Source: Crocinitomicaceae bacterium | GTDB taxonomy: Bacteria; Bacteroidota; Bacteroidia; Flavobacteriales_D; Sanyastnellaceae | Length of the DNA: 64,000 bases | NCBI GenBank assembly: GCA_002722795.1 | Contig: PBMY01000014.1 | Location: 1-64,000 of the forward strand | Direction of reading: 5' to 3' | Part shown: positions 43,476-51,867 of the stretch, piece after piece | Position numbering within the stretch: the stretch's first letter is position 1 | Layout of the letters: each line of letters begins with the position of its first letter | The notes under the pieces: generated by a model | Databases searched by the model: none | Told to the model about the DNA's origin: nothing | The model's input: the letters and a program-made list of their open reading frames with translations, nothing else | Made by a program: the position numbers and the translations under genes

Positions 43476-46400
43476 TGATTAGGGCTTTTCCAAATAGAAA
43501 TAATCTGTTAGCGCTCATTTTGATGGGCGCCTTTATTCTTTATTCAGATTTTGCTTTATCCCAAACCCATGATGTATCATTCCTCCCCAATCAAGGACAA
43601 TGGGACTCATTTATCCTATACAGGGCTGATTTAAGCGGTACAGTTTTATGGATGGAAGAAGCTGGCTGGTCGGCATGGGTAGCAGGAGAAGGGTATGATC
43701 AACTTTGGGCACATGAACACCAAGATGTAGATGTCCTGCCTCAAACTCTAGAAGCTCACGCATGGAAAACAACCTTTATTGATGCAAATCCCAATTCAAT
43801 AAAAAGCGGGACAAACGAACTAGGCTACAAGGTGAACTACTTTAGAGGTAATGATCCTGCAAAGTGGATAGAAGGGATGGATCCAGTCAGCACGGTGATT
43901 TACAATGGGGTTTGGCCTAACATAAACTTAAGAATGGATGGTTCGGGGCGAGGATCCCAAAGGCTCAAATATGATTGGATAGTTAAACCCGGAGGCGATC
44001 CATCAGACATAGCTGTTCGACATGAAGGAACAATAATTCGACTACAAGATGATGGGTCATTAATACATGATTTAGGAGCTGTTGGCCAAATTATAGAAGG
44101 TGCTCCATATGCATTCCAACTCATAGGTAGCAAGCTTGTAGAAGTGTCCTGTTCGTATAAACTCAAAATGAGAAGAGACGGTTCGTCAGAAATTAGATTT
44201 AAACTTGGCGACTACGACCAGGATTACAACCTAATCATCGACCCAGACATTGTATTCTCAACTTTCATTGGTGCAACCCAAGCGAATTGGGGTTTCACTG
44301 CAGGCTCAACCGAGGACGGCAATGCAATAGCTGGCGCTGCGCTTTGGGATGGCGGAATGGGTGACTACCCAACTACAGCTGGCGCAATTTCTACTACATT
44401 TAATATGGCTAATGGCCCATTTGATATAGGGGTTACGGTTTTTACTCCTGACGGAACGAACATCATCTATTCTACTATTGCGGGAGGTGACGGTATGGAC
44501 GTTCCATCATCTGTAGTTGCAGATTCAAATGGTGATTACTACGTATTTGGCGCAACAGGATCGGGAAATTTTCCAACAACTGAAGGGGCTTATGACAATG
44601 TATTTAATGGAGGCCCTTATGTGGATTTAAATGGATTACAGTCGATGTTCCCCGGGACATTTAATGTGGGTTCAGACCTTTACATTTTAAAATTTGCAAC
44701 AGGAACAGGGGGTCTTATTGCGGGAACATTTGTAGGTGGTTCCGGCAATGACGGAGTCAATTCGGGGAACCTATTAAACTTCAATTACGGGGATGTATTT
44801 AGGGGAGAGATAAATGTTGATGAACTAGATAGACCTTGGGTTGCTACAGTGACTTCGAGTAATGATTTTCCAATGGTTGCAGGCCCCTATCCAAGCTATA
44901 ACGGGGGAGGAACTGATGGAGTTTTATTTAGAATGTCTCAAGACCTTACTACCATGGAGTGGTCATCTTATGTTGGGGGTTCAAATGATGATGCAGCATA
45001 TGGAGTACAGTTTACTTCGGGCTTTGAACCTGTAGTTTGTGGTGGGACGAAGAGTACAGATTACCCCGCTCTAGGAAGTTCTTACCAGTTTACACTTGGT
45101 GGTTCTGTAGACGCATTCATAACCAAATTCCCTAACGGAGGAGGTATTCCTCTTGCAAGTACTTTTTATGGCTCAGGGTCTTACGATCAAGCATATTTTG
45201 TTCAGCTTGACGATGATGATTTGATATATGTCTATGGCCAAACCGAAGGCAATTTAGAAGTTGTAGGCAACGTTTACAACGATAGCCCCAACGCTGGTCA
45301 ATTCGTCACTTGTTTTGACACTCAACTTCAGAACATTGAATGGAGTACAAGGGTAGGAGAAGGGGGTGGAAATGACGGTATTGAAATAAGCCCCACAGCA
45401 TTTCTTGTCAGTGATTGTGGCCAAATCTATATGAGTGGTTGGGGTGGAGCAACAAACTCAGTTAATGCAAATGGGGGTGGTACCGATGGCCTACCTACAA
45501 CTTCTGACGCGTATCAGTTTGGCACAGATGGAAGTGACTTTTGGCTTGGGGTACTAAATCCTGGCGGAGAGGAATTGATATATGGTAGTTTCTTTGGTGG
45601 AGGGCAATCTGCTGAACACGTTGATGGTGGAACATCAAGATTTGATAAAAACGGGACAGTATACCAAGCGGTTTGTGCAGGATGCGGGGGGAATAACGAT
45701 TTCCCAACTACACCTGGAGCATGGAGTAGCATTAACGATAGCTTCAATTGTAATCTAGGGGTTTTTAAATTCGAATTAGGCCTAATTGAACCTGACATTG
45801 ACCTTGTTGCTCCTGAAATTATTTGTCCAGAAGACCCAATTCAATTCGTCAATAACTCACAGGGTGGTGGGGAATATTTTTGGGATTTTGGAGATGGCAA
45901 TACATCAGATGAGTTTGAGCCTACATACACTTATGAGACAAATGGTGAATGGGTTGTTACGATGACAGTTACAGACCCGTTAGGATGTTTAGATCCTCAA
46001 CAGGCGACAATTTCACTCTCCATTGCCGATCCACCGAGCCCTACAATTGACCAGGTTACACCAATCTGTTCAGGTGAAGAAGTACAGCTGTTTGCATGGG
46101 GTTCTGAGGATTTGTTTTGGCTTCCTGACCCAACCCTAAGCGCGACTAATATTCCAAATCCAATAGCCTCGCCAAATATCACAACTACATACACTGCTTA
46201 CGACGAAAACGCATGTGGAGCTGCTCAAGTTGAGGTAACTGTAACTGTAAGTGAAGTAGTATTAGAACTTAGCACGCCAGGCGTTTCAATATGCCAAGGT
46301 GATGGAATAGATATAACTGCTGAGGGTGGGGAAGAGTATCTTTGGGAACCGCCGGTAGGGATAAACAATCCAAATTCGGGAAATGTTAACGCATCTCCTA

Positions 46401-47449
46401 TTGTGACAACTCAATACACAGTTACAGCAACTGATCAATATGGTTGTCAGGACTCTGGAAATGTTTTATTGACAGTTGTGCCCGGACCTCCCGGCGGTGT
46501 TCAACACGATCCCATATCTATTTGTACTGGATACGGAGTAGCACTTCCGTCTTCTGATGGAGACGCTTGGCTTTGGGAGCCGTTTCTTGACTTAAGCCAA
46601 AACAATGTCCAACACCCCTACGCTACACCAGACACTGACATAACATATACTTGCTATATACAAAATATTTGCGGAATAGGTATTGACGAGGTTACCGTGA
46701 ATGTAATAGTTCCAACCGCTCAAGCTTCAGAAGATGGTGGAATTTGCAGAGGAGATGAATTTGAAATCTTTGCATCAGGTGGTGACCCTCAATCTTCCTT
46801 TAACTGGGTTCCGCCTCAATTAGTTGGGCAATCAAATAGTGACAATACAGTTGCTTTTCCTGCTGAGACAACGACCTTTACAGTTTTTGTAACGGACTCA
46901 AATGGATGTACTGCAAGTGATCAGCTAACGGTCTATGTTGGACAACCACCCGAAGTTGATGCTGGACCAGATAGAGATGTAGAATGGCTAGATAAGGTTC
47001 GATTATTGGGCACAACAAATGCTGACGAATTTTGGTGGACTCCTGAAGAAAATCTGAGTTGCTCATATTGCACTTTGCCAGAAGTGCTTTCAGCAGAGCC
47101 GGGTTGGTATGTATTCCACGCCATAGATGAAAACGGGTGTGAGGGCTTAGATTCTACTTATTTAGACGTGTATTTTCCAGTATATGTACCAAACACGTTT
47201 ACGCCGAATAACGACGGGAATAATGACGCATTCTTTGTGGAAGGGGCGCGACTTGAAGGATACATATTAACTGTGTATAATAGATGGGGAGAAAGGGTGT
47301 TTTATTCTGAGGACCCTTCTGAAGTTTGGGATGGAACATCTAAAAGCGGAACTCACGTTTGTCCAGATGGGGTGTATCTCTACACTCTAAGATATGAAGA
47401 TTCTAGGAGTGCTTTATTGTTGAAAGGTCACGTAAACCTCCTGCGTTAG
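43475..47449 (+). CDS. Large T9SS type B surface protein with PKD domain
   Basis: 1324 residues. Signal peptide (LLALILMGAFILYSDFALS), then a DUF7948-like N-terminal domain (NQGQWDSFILYRADL). SBBP/propeller-like repeats rich in Gly, Asp and Thr cover about 250-760. A PKD domain (YFWDFGDGNTSDEFEPTYTY) lies near 780-850. Several Ig-like segments follow with recurring CxGDxxxI-type starts. The C-terminal gliding-motility-associated (type B) sorting domain is at 1239-1324 (PNTFTPNNDGNNDAF). It is exported by T9SS and likely adhesive. GTG start overlaps gpsA by one base. Confidence 0.9.
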   Translation: MIRAFPNRNNLLALILMGAFILYSDFALSQTHDVSFLPNQGQWDSFILYRADLSGTVLWMEEAGWSAWVAGEGYDQLWAHEHQDVDVLPQTLEAHAWKTTFIDANPNSIKSGTNELGYKVNYFRGNDPAKWIEGMDPVSTVIYNGVWPNINLRMDGSGRGSQRLKYDWIVKPGGDPSDIAVRHEGTIIRLQDDGSLIHDLGAVGQIIEGAPYAFQLIGSKLVEVSCSYKLKMRRDGSSEIRFKLGDYDQDYNLIIDPDIVFSTFIGATQANWGFTAGSTEDGNAIAGAALWDGGMGDYPTTAGAISTTFNMANGPFDIGVTVFTPDGTNIIYSTIAGGDGMDVPSSVVADSNGDYYVFGATGSGNFPTTEGAYDNVFNGGPYVDLNGLQSMFPGTFNVGSDLYILKFATGTGGLIAGTFVGGSGNDGVNSGNLLNFNYGDVFRGEINVDELDRPWVATVTSSNDFPMVAGPYPSYNGGGTDGVLFRMSQDLTTMEWSSYVGGSNDDAAYGVQFTSGFEPVVCGGTKSTDYPALGSSYQFTLGGSVDAFITKFPNGGGIPLASTFYGSGSYDQAYFVQLDDDDLIYVYGQTEGNLEVVGNVYNDSPNAGQFVTCFDTQLQNIEWSTRVGEGGGNDGIEISPTAFLVSDCGQIYMSGWGGATNSVNANGGGTDGLPTTSDAYQFGTDGSDFWLGVLNPGGEELIYGSFFGGGQSAEHVDGGTSRFDKNGTVYQAVCAGCGGNNDFPTTPGAWSSINDSFNCNLGVFKFELGLIEPDIDLVAPEIICPEDPIQFVNNSQGGGEYFWDFGDGNTSDEFEPTYTYETNGEWVVTMTVTDPLGCLDPQQATISLSIADPPSPTIDQVTPICSGEEVQLFAWGSEDLFWLPDPTLSATNIPNPIASPNITTTYTAYDENACGAAQVEVTVTVSEVVLELSTPGVSICQGDGIDITAEGGEEYLWEPPVGINNPNSGNVNASPIVTTQYTVTATDQYGCQDSGNVLLTVVPGPPGGVQHDPISICTGYGVALPSSDGDAWLWEPFLDLSQNNVQHPYATPDTDITYTCYIQNICGIGIDEVTVNVIVPTAQASEDGGICRGDEFEIFASGGDPQSSFNWVPPQLVGQSNSDNTVAFPAETTTFTVFVTDSNGCTASDQLTVYVGQPPEVDAGPDRDVEWLDKVRLLGTTNADEFWWTPEENLSCSYCTLPEVLSAEPGWYVFHAIDENGCEGLDSTYLDVYFPVYVPNTFTPNNDGNNDAFFVEGARLEGYILTVYNRWGERVFYSEDPSEVWDGTSKSGTHVCPDGVYLYTLRYEDSRSALLLKGHVNLLR

Positions 47450-47477
47450 CAACCTAATATTTACTTATCTTGCATTC

Positions 47478-48476
47478 ATGGAGTTAAAGTATACAAGAGC
47501 ACTTTTACCAGGGATGTTTTTTGATTATGATTGTGTAATAATTCCTGGATTTGGGGGGTTTGTTTGCAATGAACGACCTGCTTGGTATGACGACGACAAA
47601 GAGGAGGTAGTTCCCCCTTCAAGGGACGTTCTTTTTAATCCAAACCTCACTCACAACGATGGGCTTTTAGCTCAAGAAATCATTAGATCTACGGGTGTTT
47701 CTTACTCAGAAGCTTTAAAGCTAGCAGAAGAAGAAGCTCAGTTTATTTCAAGCGAATTGAAGCGAGGCAAATCAGTTGAAATTTTAGGTGTTGGAAGGTT
47801 GTATTCTGGACACGATGGTGTAAATAGGTTTGCCCCTGATGCTGAATTAGTAAGAACGCTTAGTTCGTTTGGTCACTCAAGGATACCTCTTGCGAAACTT
47901 CAGTCAAATACCGAAGTCAAGCCCGAATCGAATAAGGGTAAAGAGACGCCAGTTGTGCCAATGGCACCATTTAGAAAAAAGATTGCAAAGGTGGCAGCGA
48001 TACTTGCTCTACCAATTGCAGCCGGAACAATTATTGGAGGTGCTTATATCGCATCAGACAATTCAGGTTCAAACACTCTTTTAAGTCTTTTCCCCGCACC
48101 TGAAGTAATAATCTCTACTTTCACTCCATCTGAACCTACAGACTTAGCATCATTTGATGAAACCGTTGATGATGAAATTAAAATTGAATTCGTTGATCCT
48201 ACTCCTGAGCCTGAAGATCCGGTTGTAGTAGCTAAGAATAAGCGTAAAGTAAACTTCTTGATTATAGGCGGAGCCTTTGCAATAGAAGAAAATGCACACA
48301 ACCTTGCAGACGAATTAAGAACAGAAGGATATACGCCGACACTTCATTATCAAAGTCACAATAAACTTCACTTAGTTGCTATTGGTGAATTTGAAAAAGA
48401 GGATGCTGCAAGAAAAGCTATGGCACAAGCCCGTAGGTCCGGATACAAGGCATCATGGCTCAAAAAGCTTAGATAA
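47478..48476 (+). CDS. HU-CCDC81/SPOR domain protein
   Basis: 332 residues. The N-terminal two HU-like modules of the CCDC81-related bacterial family (CVIIPGFGGFVCNERPAWYD; VEILGVGRLY) are followed by a single membrane helix near 170-190. An acidic Pro-rich linker leads to a C-terminal SPOR domain (FLIIGGAFAIEENAHNLADEL) that binds denuded glycan at the septum. It probably links the cytoplasm to the division wall; the role is inferred from domains. TATCTTGC precedes the ATG, a shortened -7-like box. Confidence 0.85.
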   Translation: MELKYTRALLPGMFFDYDCVIIPGFGGFVCNERPAWYDDDKEEVVPPSRDVLFNPNLTHNDGLLAQEIIRSTGVSYSEALKLAEEEAQFISSELKRGKSVEILGVGRLYSGHDGVNRFAPDAELVRTLSSFGHSRIPLAKLQSNTEVKPESNKGKETPVVPMAPFRKKIAKVAAILALPIAAGTIIGGAYIASDNSGSNTLLSLFPAPEVIISTFTPSEPTDLASFDETVDDEIKIEFVDPTPEPEDPVVVAKNKRKVNFLIIGGAFAIEENAHNLADELRTEGYTPTLHYQSHNKLHLVAIGEFEKEDAARKAMAQARRSGYKASWLKKLR

Positions 48477-48875
48477 TTCTTCGTGACTGTCTGGTGTACA
48501 AGGGATCAAACCCTGCTCTAAAAGCAAAAATATTTCTCGACATCTAGCCTCTTCAGGAAATTCCTTTTTACCTTTTGAAACATCTAGTTTATCCTTTCCC
48601 TCAACTTTTTGCCACCGCAACACTTCAGCACTAGACTCACTAAATTTGAATAGCCATCTATCGTCAACGCTTACTTTTTCTATATAGGTAATTCTTGACG
48701 TTGTGCTCTCCCAAAAGAAGATGCTGAATTCGTCAAGAAGGTATTCAACTTGGTCAGGGTTATCGCTTTTAACTTTTTGCCACTCAGCGGCATCAAGACC
48801 TTGAGAGGCAAGAAATTTTACAAACTCTCCCTCTACAGCAGAGAGTTCTTCTGAAGTCAGCCTTCTGTATCTCAT
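48453..48875 (-). CDS. DUF6495-like small protein
   Basis: A 140-residue soluble protein beginning MRYRRLTSEELSAVEGEFVKFLASQ, a pattern I associate with DUF6495 of Bacteroidota. It has no signal peptide or membrane helix and contains aromatic-rich strands (WLFKFSESSAEVLRWQKVEG). The start directly abuts the S9 peptidase stop, so it is cotranscribed; the 3' end overlaps the HU/SPOR gene by 24 bases. Function unknown. Confidence 0.7.
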   Translation of the reverse strand: MRYRRLTSEELSAVEGEFVKFLASQGLDAAEWQKVKSDNPDQVEYLLDEFSIFFWESTTSRITYIEKVSVDDRWLFKFSESSAEVLRWQKVEGKDKLDVSKGKKEFPEEARCREIFLLLEQGLIPCTPDSHEELSKLFEP

Positions 48876-51077
48876 TTACTGTTCGATTCCCTCGAGCATA
48901 AACATGAAAGAGTACTCCATAGCAACCTCTTTATATCTAGCAAAACGACCAGATGCACCTCCGTGTCCTGTCTCCATATTACAGTACATAATGAGGATGT
49001 TGTCGTCAGTTTTGTGATCCCTCAATTTTGCTATCCACTTTGCAGGCTCCCAATATTGAACTTGGCTATCCCAGTAACCTGTAGTAATCAAAGTGTGAGG
49101 GTAATTCTTTGCCTCTACATTGTCGTAAGGGCTGTACTTTATTATGTAATCAAAGTATTCTTTCTCTTTGGGATTCCCCCACTCATCAAACTCAAACGTC
49201 GTCAGAGGGATAGTCTCATCAAGCATTGTATTTATTACATCGACAAAAGGCACCGCTGCTAAAACACCATTGAATAGATCAGGCGCCATATTCATTACAG
49301 CTCCCATCAATAAGCCACCTGCAGAACCGCCCATCGCATACATGTGATCAGGAGAAGTGTATCCATTTTCAGTAAGTGCTTTCCCACAATCGATGAAGTC
49401 AGTAAATGTGTTCATTTTATTAAACAGTTTTCCATCTTCATACCAATGTCGCCCCATCTCAGAGCCACCTCGGATATGTGCTAAAGCATAAACAAAACCT
49501 CTATCAAGAAGACTTAATCTCGTGCTTGAAAACCCTGGATTCATACTTGCGCCATAGCTGCCGTAAGCATAAAGCAGAAGAGGGGTATTATCTCCTAGTT
49601 TTGTGTCCTTATGGTAAACGATGCTTAAAGGAACTTTAACTCCATCACGCGCCTCAATCATGATTCGCTCACTAGTGTAATTAGCGGGGTCGAACTTTCC
49701 CCCAAGAACCTTTTGCTGTTTTAATTGCTTTCTGCTTCTATCGCCAAAATTGTGCTCGAATGTTGTGTATGGCGTTGTTAGAGAGGTGTAGCCAAACCTC
49801 AAGACCTCACTTTCGTAATCTGGATTAGCAGCTGTAAAAGCAGAATATGCAGGGTCGCTGAATTCTAAGTAATAGTCCTCAGACCGATCCCATTTCATGA
49901 TTCGGATTTGGTTTAGACCTTCTTTTCTTTCGGAAATTACAAGATGAGATGAGAAAAAATCGGTCCCCTCAAGTAGGACATCCTCACGATGAGGAATTAC
50001 ATCTTCCCAAACTTCTTCAGAAGTATTCCCAACAGGAGTTTTAACTAGTTTGAAATTCTTTGCGCCCTTGTTAGTATGAATGTAGAAGTGCTCTCCATAA
50101 TGGCTAACTTCATATTCGTGGTCTGTTTCTCTCGGGAGAACTACAGTCCATTCCGAATTGGGACTGTCAGCTTTAATGTATCTAGTTTCAGTACTCAAAG
50201 TAGAGTTAGAACTAATCATTATAAACTCTTGGCTTTTAGACTTACCCACCCCAATGTAGAATGTTTCGTCAGTCTCCTCATAAACAACAACATCCTCACT
50301 AGCTGAAGTTCCTAAGACGTGTTTGTAAACTCTATATGACCTTAGTGTTTGAGGGTCGTTTTTAGTGTAAAAGATGGTTTTGTTATCATTAGCCCAAACC
50401 GCACCTCCATTTGTTTCCGGGATTTGATCTTCGAATAATTCACCATTCAAAAGGTTTTTGAAATACAATGTATACTGACGTCTACTTACGGTATCAACTC
50501 CGTACACAAGCAGCTCGTTATTCGGGCTAACAGATGATCCGCCAATTGAGAAATAGTTATGTCCCTTAGCAAGTTCAGGTCCATTAAGCATTATTTCTTC
50601 TTCTGCTTCCATTGAGCCTTTTTTGCGACAATTAAAGGCGTACTCATTCCCTTTTTCAAATCTGCTATAGTACCAATATCCTCTGTATTTAACAGGAACA
50701 CTCTCATCATCCTTTACAATTCTGCCAACGATCTCATCATATAGCTTCTCTTGAAGCTGAACCGTTGGTGCAAGAACCTTGTCCTTGTAATCATTTTCCT
50801 TATTAAGATAGTCGATGACATTACTTGTTTGCTCATCGGGAGTATCAGCCTCTTTCTGCTCGTCACTAAGACGCATCCAGAAATATGGGTCTTCTAATTT
50901 AAGCCCGTGGATTTCTGTAGTATGTGGGACTTGAGATGCATCAGGAGCCGGGCTACCTAGCTGAGTTTCACTTTTTATGAATTCAGAAGAATCTGTCATA
51001 GAACTGCTTGATTTGTCCGCTGGCGTTGTGCAAGAAAATAAAAACACGGTCGCTGCGCATAAATAACGATTTAACAT
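48876..51077 (-). CDS. S9-family prolyl oligopeptidase (oligopeptidase B-like), lipoprotein
   Basis: A 733-residue serine peptidase. The ATG at 51077 gives a lipoprotein signal (LNRYLCAATVFLFSC). An N-terminal propeller is followed by an alpha/beta-hydrolase domain. The nucleophile is in GGSAGGLLMG, the Asp in TTGYWDSQVQYWEP and the His in METGHGGASGR. The upstream in-frame alternative (51131) would run through the promoter box. It follows kdsB by 38 bases. Confidence 0.9.
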   Translation of the reverse strand: MLNRYLCAATVFLFSCTTPADKSSSSMTDSSEFIKSETQLGSPAPDASQVPHTTEIHGLKLEDPYFWMRLSDEQKEADTPDEQTSNVIDYLNKENDYKDKVLAPTVQLQEKLYDEIVGRIVKDDESVPVKYRGYWYYSRFEKGNEYAFNCRKKGSMEAEEEIMLNGPELAKGHNYFSIGGSSVSPNNELLVYGVDTVSRRQYTLYFKNLLNGELFEDQIPETNGGAVWANDNKTIFYTKNDPQTLRSYRVYKHVLGTSASEDVVVYEETDETFYIGVGKSKSQEFIMISSNSTLSTETRYIKADSPNSEWTVVLPRETDHEYEVSHYGEHFYIHTNKGAKNFKLVKTPVGNTSEEVWEDVIPHREDVLLEGTDFFSSHLVISERKEGLNQIRIMKWDRSEDYYLEFSDPAYSAFTAANPDYESEVLRFGYTSLTTPYTTFEHNFGDRSRKQLKQQKVLGGKFDPANYTSERIMIEARDGVKVPLSIVYHKDTKLGDNTPLLLYAYGSYGASMNPGFSSTRLSLLDRGFVYALAHIRGGSEMGRHWYEDGKLFNKMNTFTDFIDCGKALTENGYTSPDHMYAMGGSAGGLLMGAVMNMAPDLFNGVLAAVPFVDVINTMLDETIPLTTFEFDEWGNPKEKEYFDYIIKYSPYDNVEAKNYPHTLITTGYWDSQVQYWEPAKWIAKLRDHKTDDNILIMYCNMETGHGGASGRFARYKEVAMEYSFMFMLEGIEQ

Positions 51078-51081
51078 GGTG

Positions 51082-51089
51082 CAAAGATA
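51082..51089 (-). promoter_or_regulatory. -7 box TATCTTTG of the S9 peptidase gene
   Basis: Exact TAnnTTTG on the minus strand, ending 4 bases before the ATG at 51077. It predicts a transcript starting at about the start codon. Confidence 0.6.
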
Positions 51090-51115
51090 GGTTGGTGGAG
51101 AGGTTTCTAGTGAGG

Positions 51116-51859
51116 CTAATCTACTGACCAACCACTTCCTAGAAGTTCTTCAATTCTAGCAAGGTCTTCCGGGGTATCTACCGCTAGAGTCCTATGGTCA
51201 GTTGTTCCTACTTCAATTTTTAAACCCGCTGACAACCACCTTAATTGTTCTAGGTTTTCTCTTTCTTCTAAAATGGATGGAACAAGTCCTGAAACTGCTT
51301 CTAGAGCAGAGGTTGTGAATCCATATAGACCGACATGCTGGAGCCATGGGCCATCGTTAAATGGTATTGCACTTCGAGAAAAATAAAGAGCTCGTCCACT
51401 TTCATCTCGTACAACTTTAACTCTATTTGGGTCCTCTCTTCCGGGGTCAGATGAAGACATTGGGTGAGCAAGAGTTGCTATACAAGCATCTGGTTTTTTG
51501 ATAAGTTCAACAAGTGATTTTAATTGTTCAGGATGGACAAAAGGCTCATCGCCCTGTACGTTAATAATGGCATCGGGTTTGGGCTCTAGTTGCTTTAATG
51601 CATCGTGACACCTGATAGTTCCATTCTCACACTCTACTCTTGTCATCAAAACCTCACCACCAAAAGTTTCTACAGCCTTCTTAATTCGCACATCGTCAGT
51701 AGCGACGATAACTCTATCAACTACCTTAGACCCTGTAACTCGTCTTACCACCCTTTCTATCATAGTTACTCCTCCAACAATTGCAAGTGGCTTCCCAGGG
51801 AATCGGGTTGAACCATATCTAGCAGGAATTATTGCAACTATGTTGTTCGAATTAGACAC
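51116..51859 (-). CDS. kdsB: 3-deoxy-manno-octulosonate cytidylyltransferase
   Basis: A 247-residue enzyme activating Kdo with CTP for lipid A-core synthesis. IPARYGSTRFPGKPLA is the nucleotide-binding start. INVQGDEPFV and PHPERDP-like positions are conserved in family style. No other Kdo genes are adjacent. It lies 8 bases after the TonB receptor stop, so it may be cotranscribed with it. Confidence 0.95.
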   Translation of the reverse strand: MSNSNNIVAIIPARYGSTRFPGKPLAIVGGVTMIERVVRRVTGSKVVDRVIVATDDVRIKKAVETFGGEVLMTRVECENGTIRCHDALKQLEPKPDAIINVQGDEPFVHPEQLKSLVELIKKPDACIATLAHPMSSSDPGREDPNRVKVVRDESGRALYFSRSAIPFNDGPWLQHVGLYGFTTSALEAVSGLVPSILEERENLEQLRWLSAGLKIEVGTTDHRTLAVDTPEDLARIEELLGSGWSVD

Positions 51860-51867
51860 TAGTGGTG

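Noticed and set aside
43475-47449. Repeats in the large surface protein as a CRISPR-like or DNA repeat array
   Set aside because: The periodicity is at the protein level (SBBP and Ig-like motifs) and the DNA copies diverge; no regular direct repeats with spacers are present anywhere in the window.
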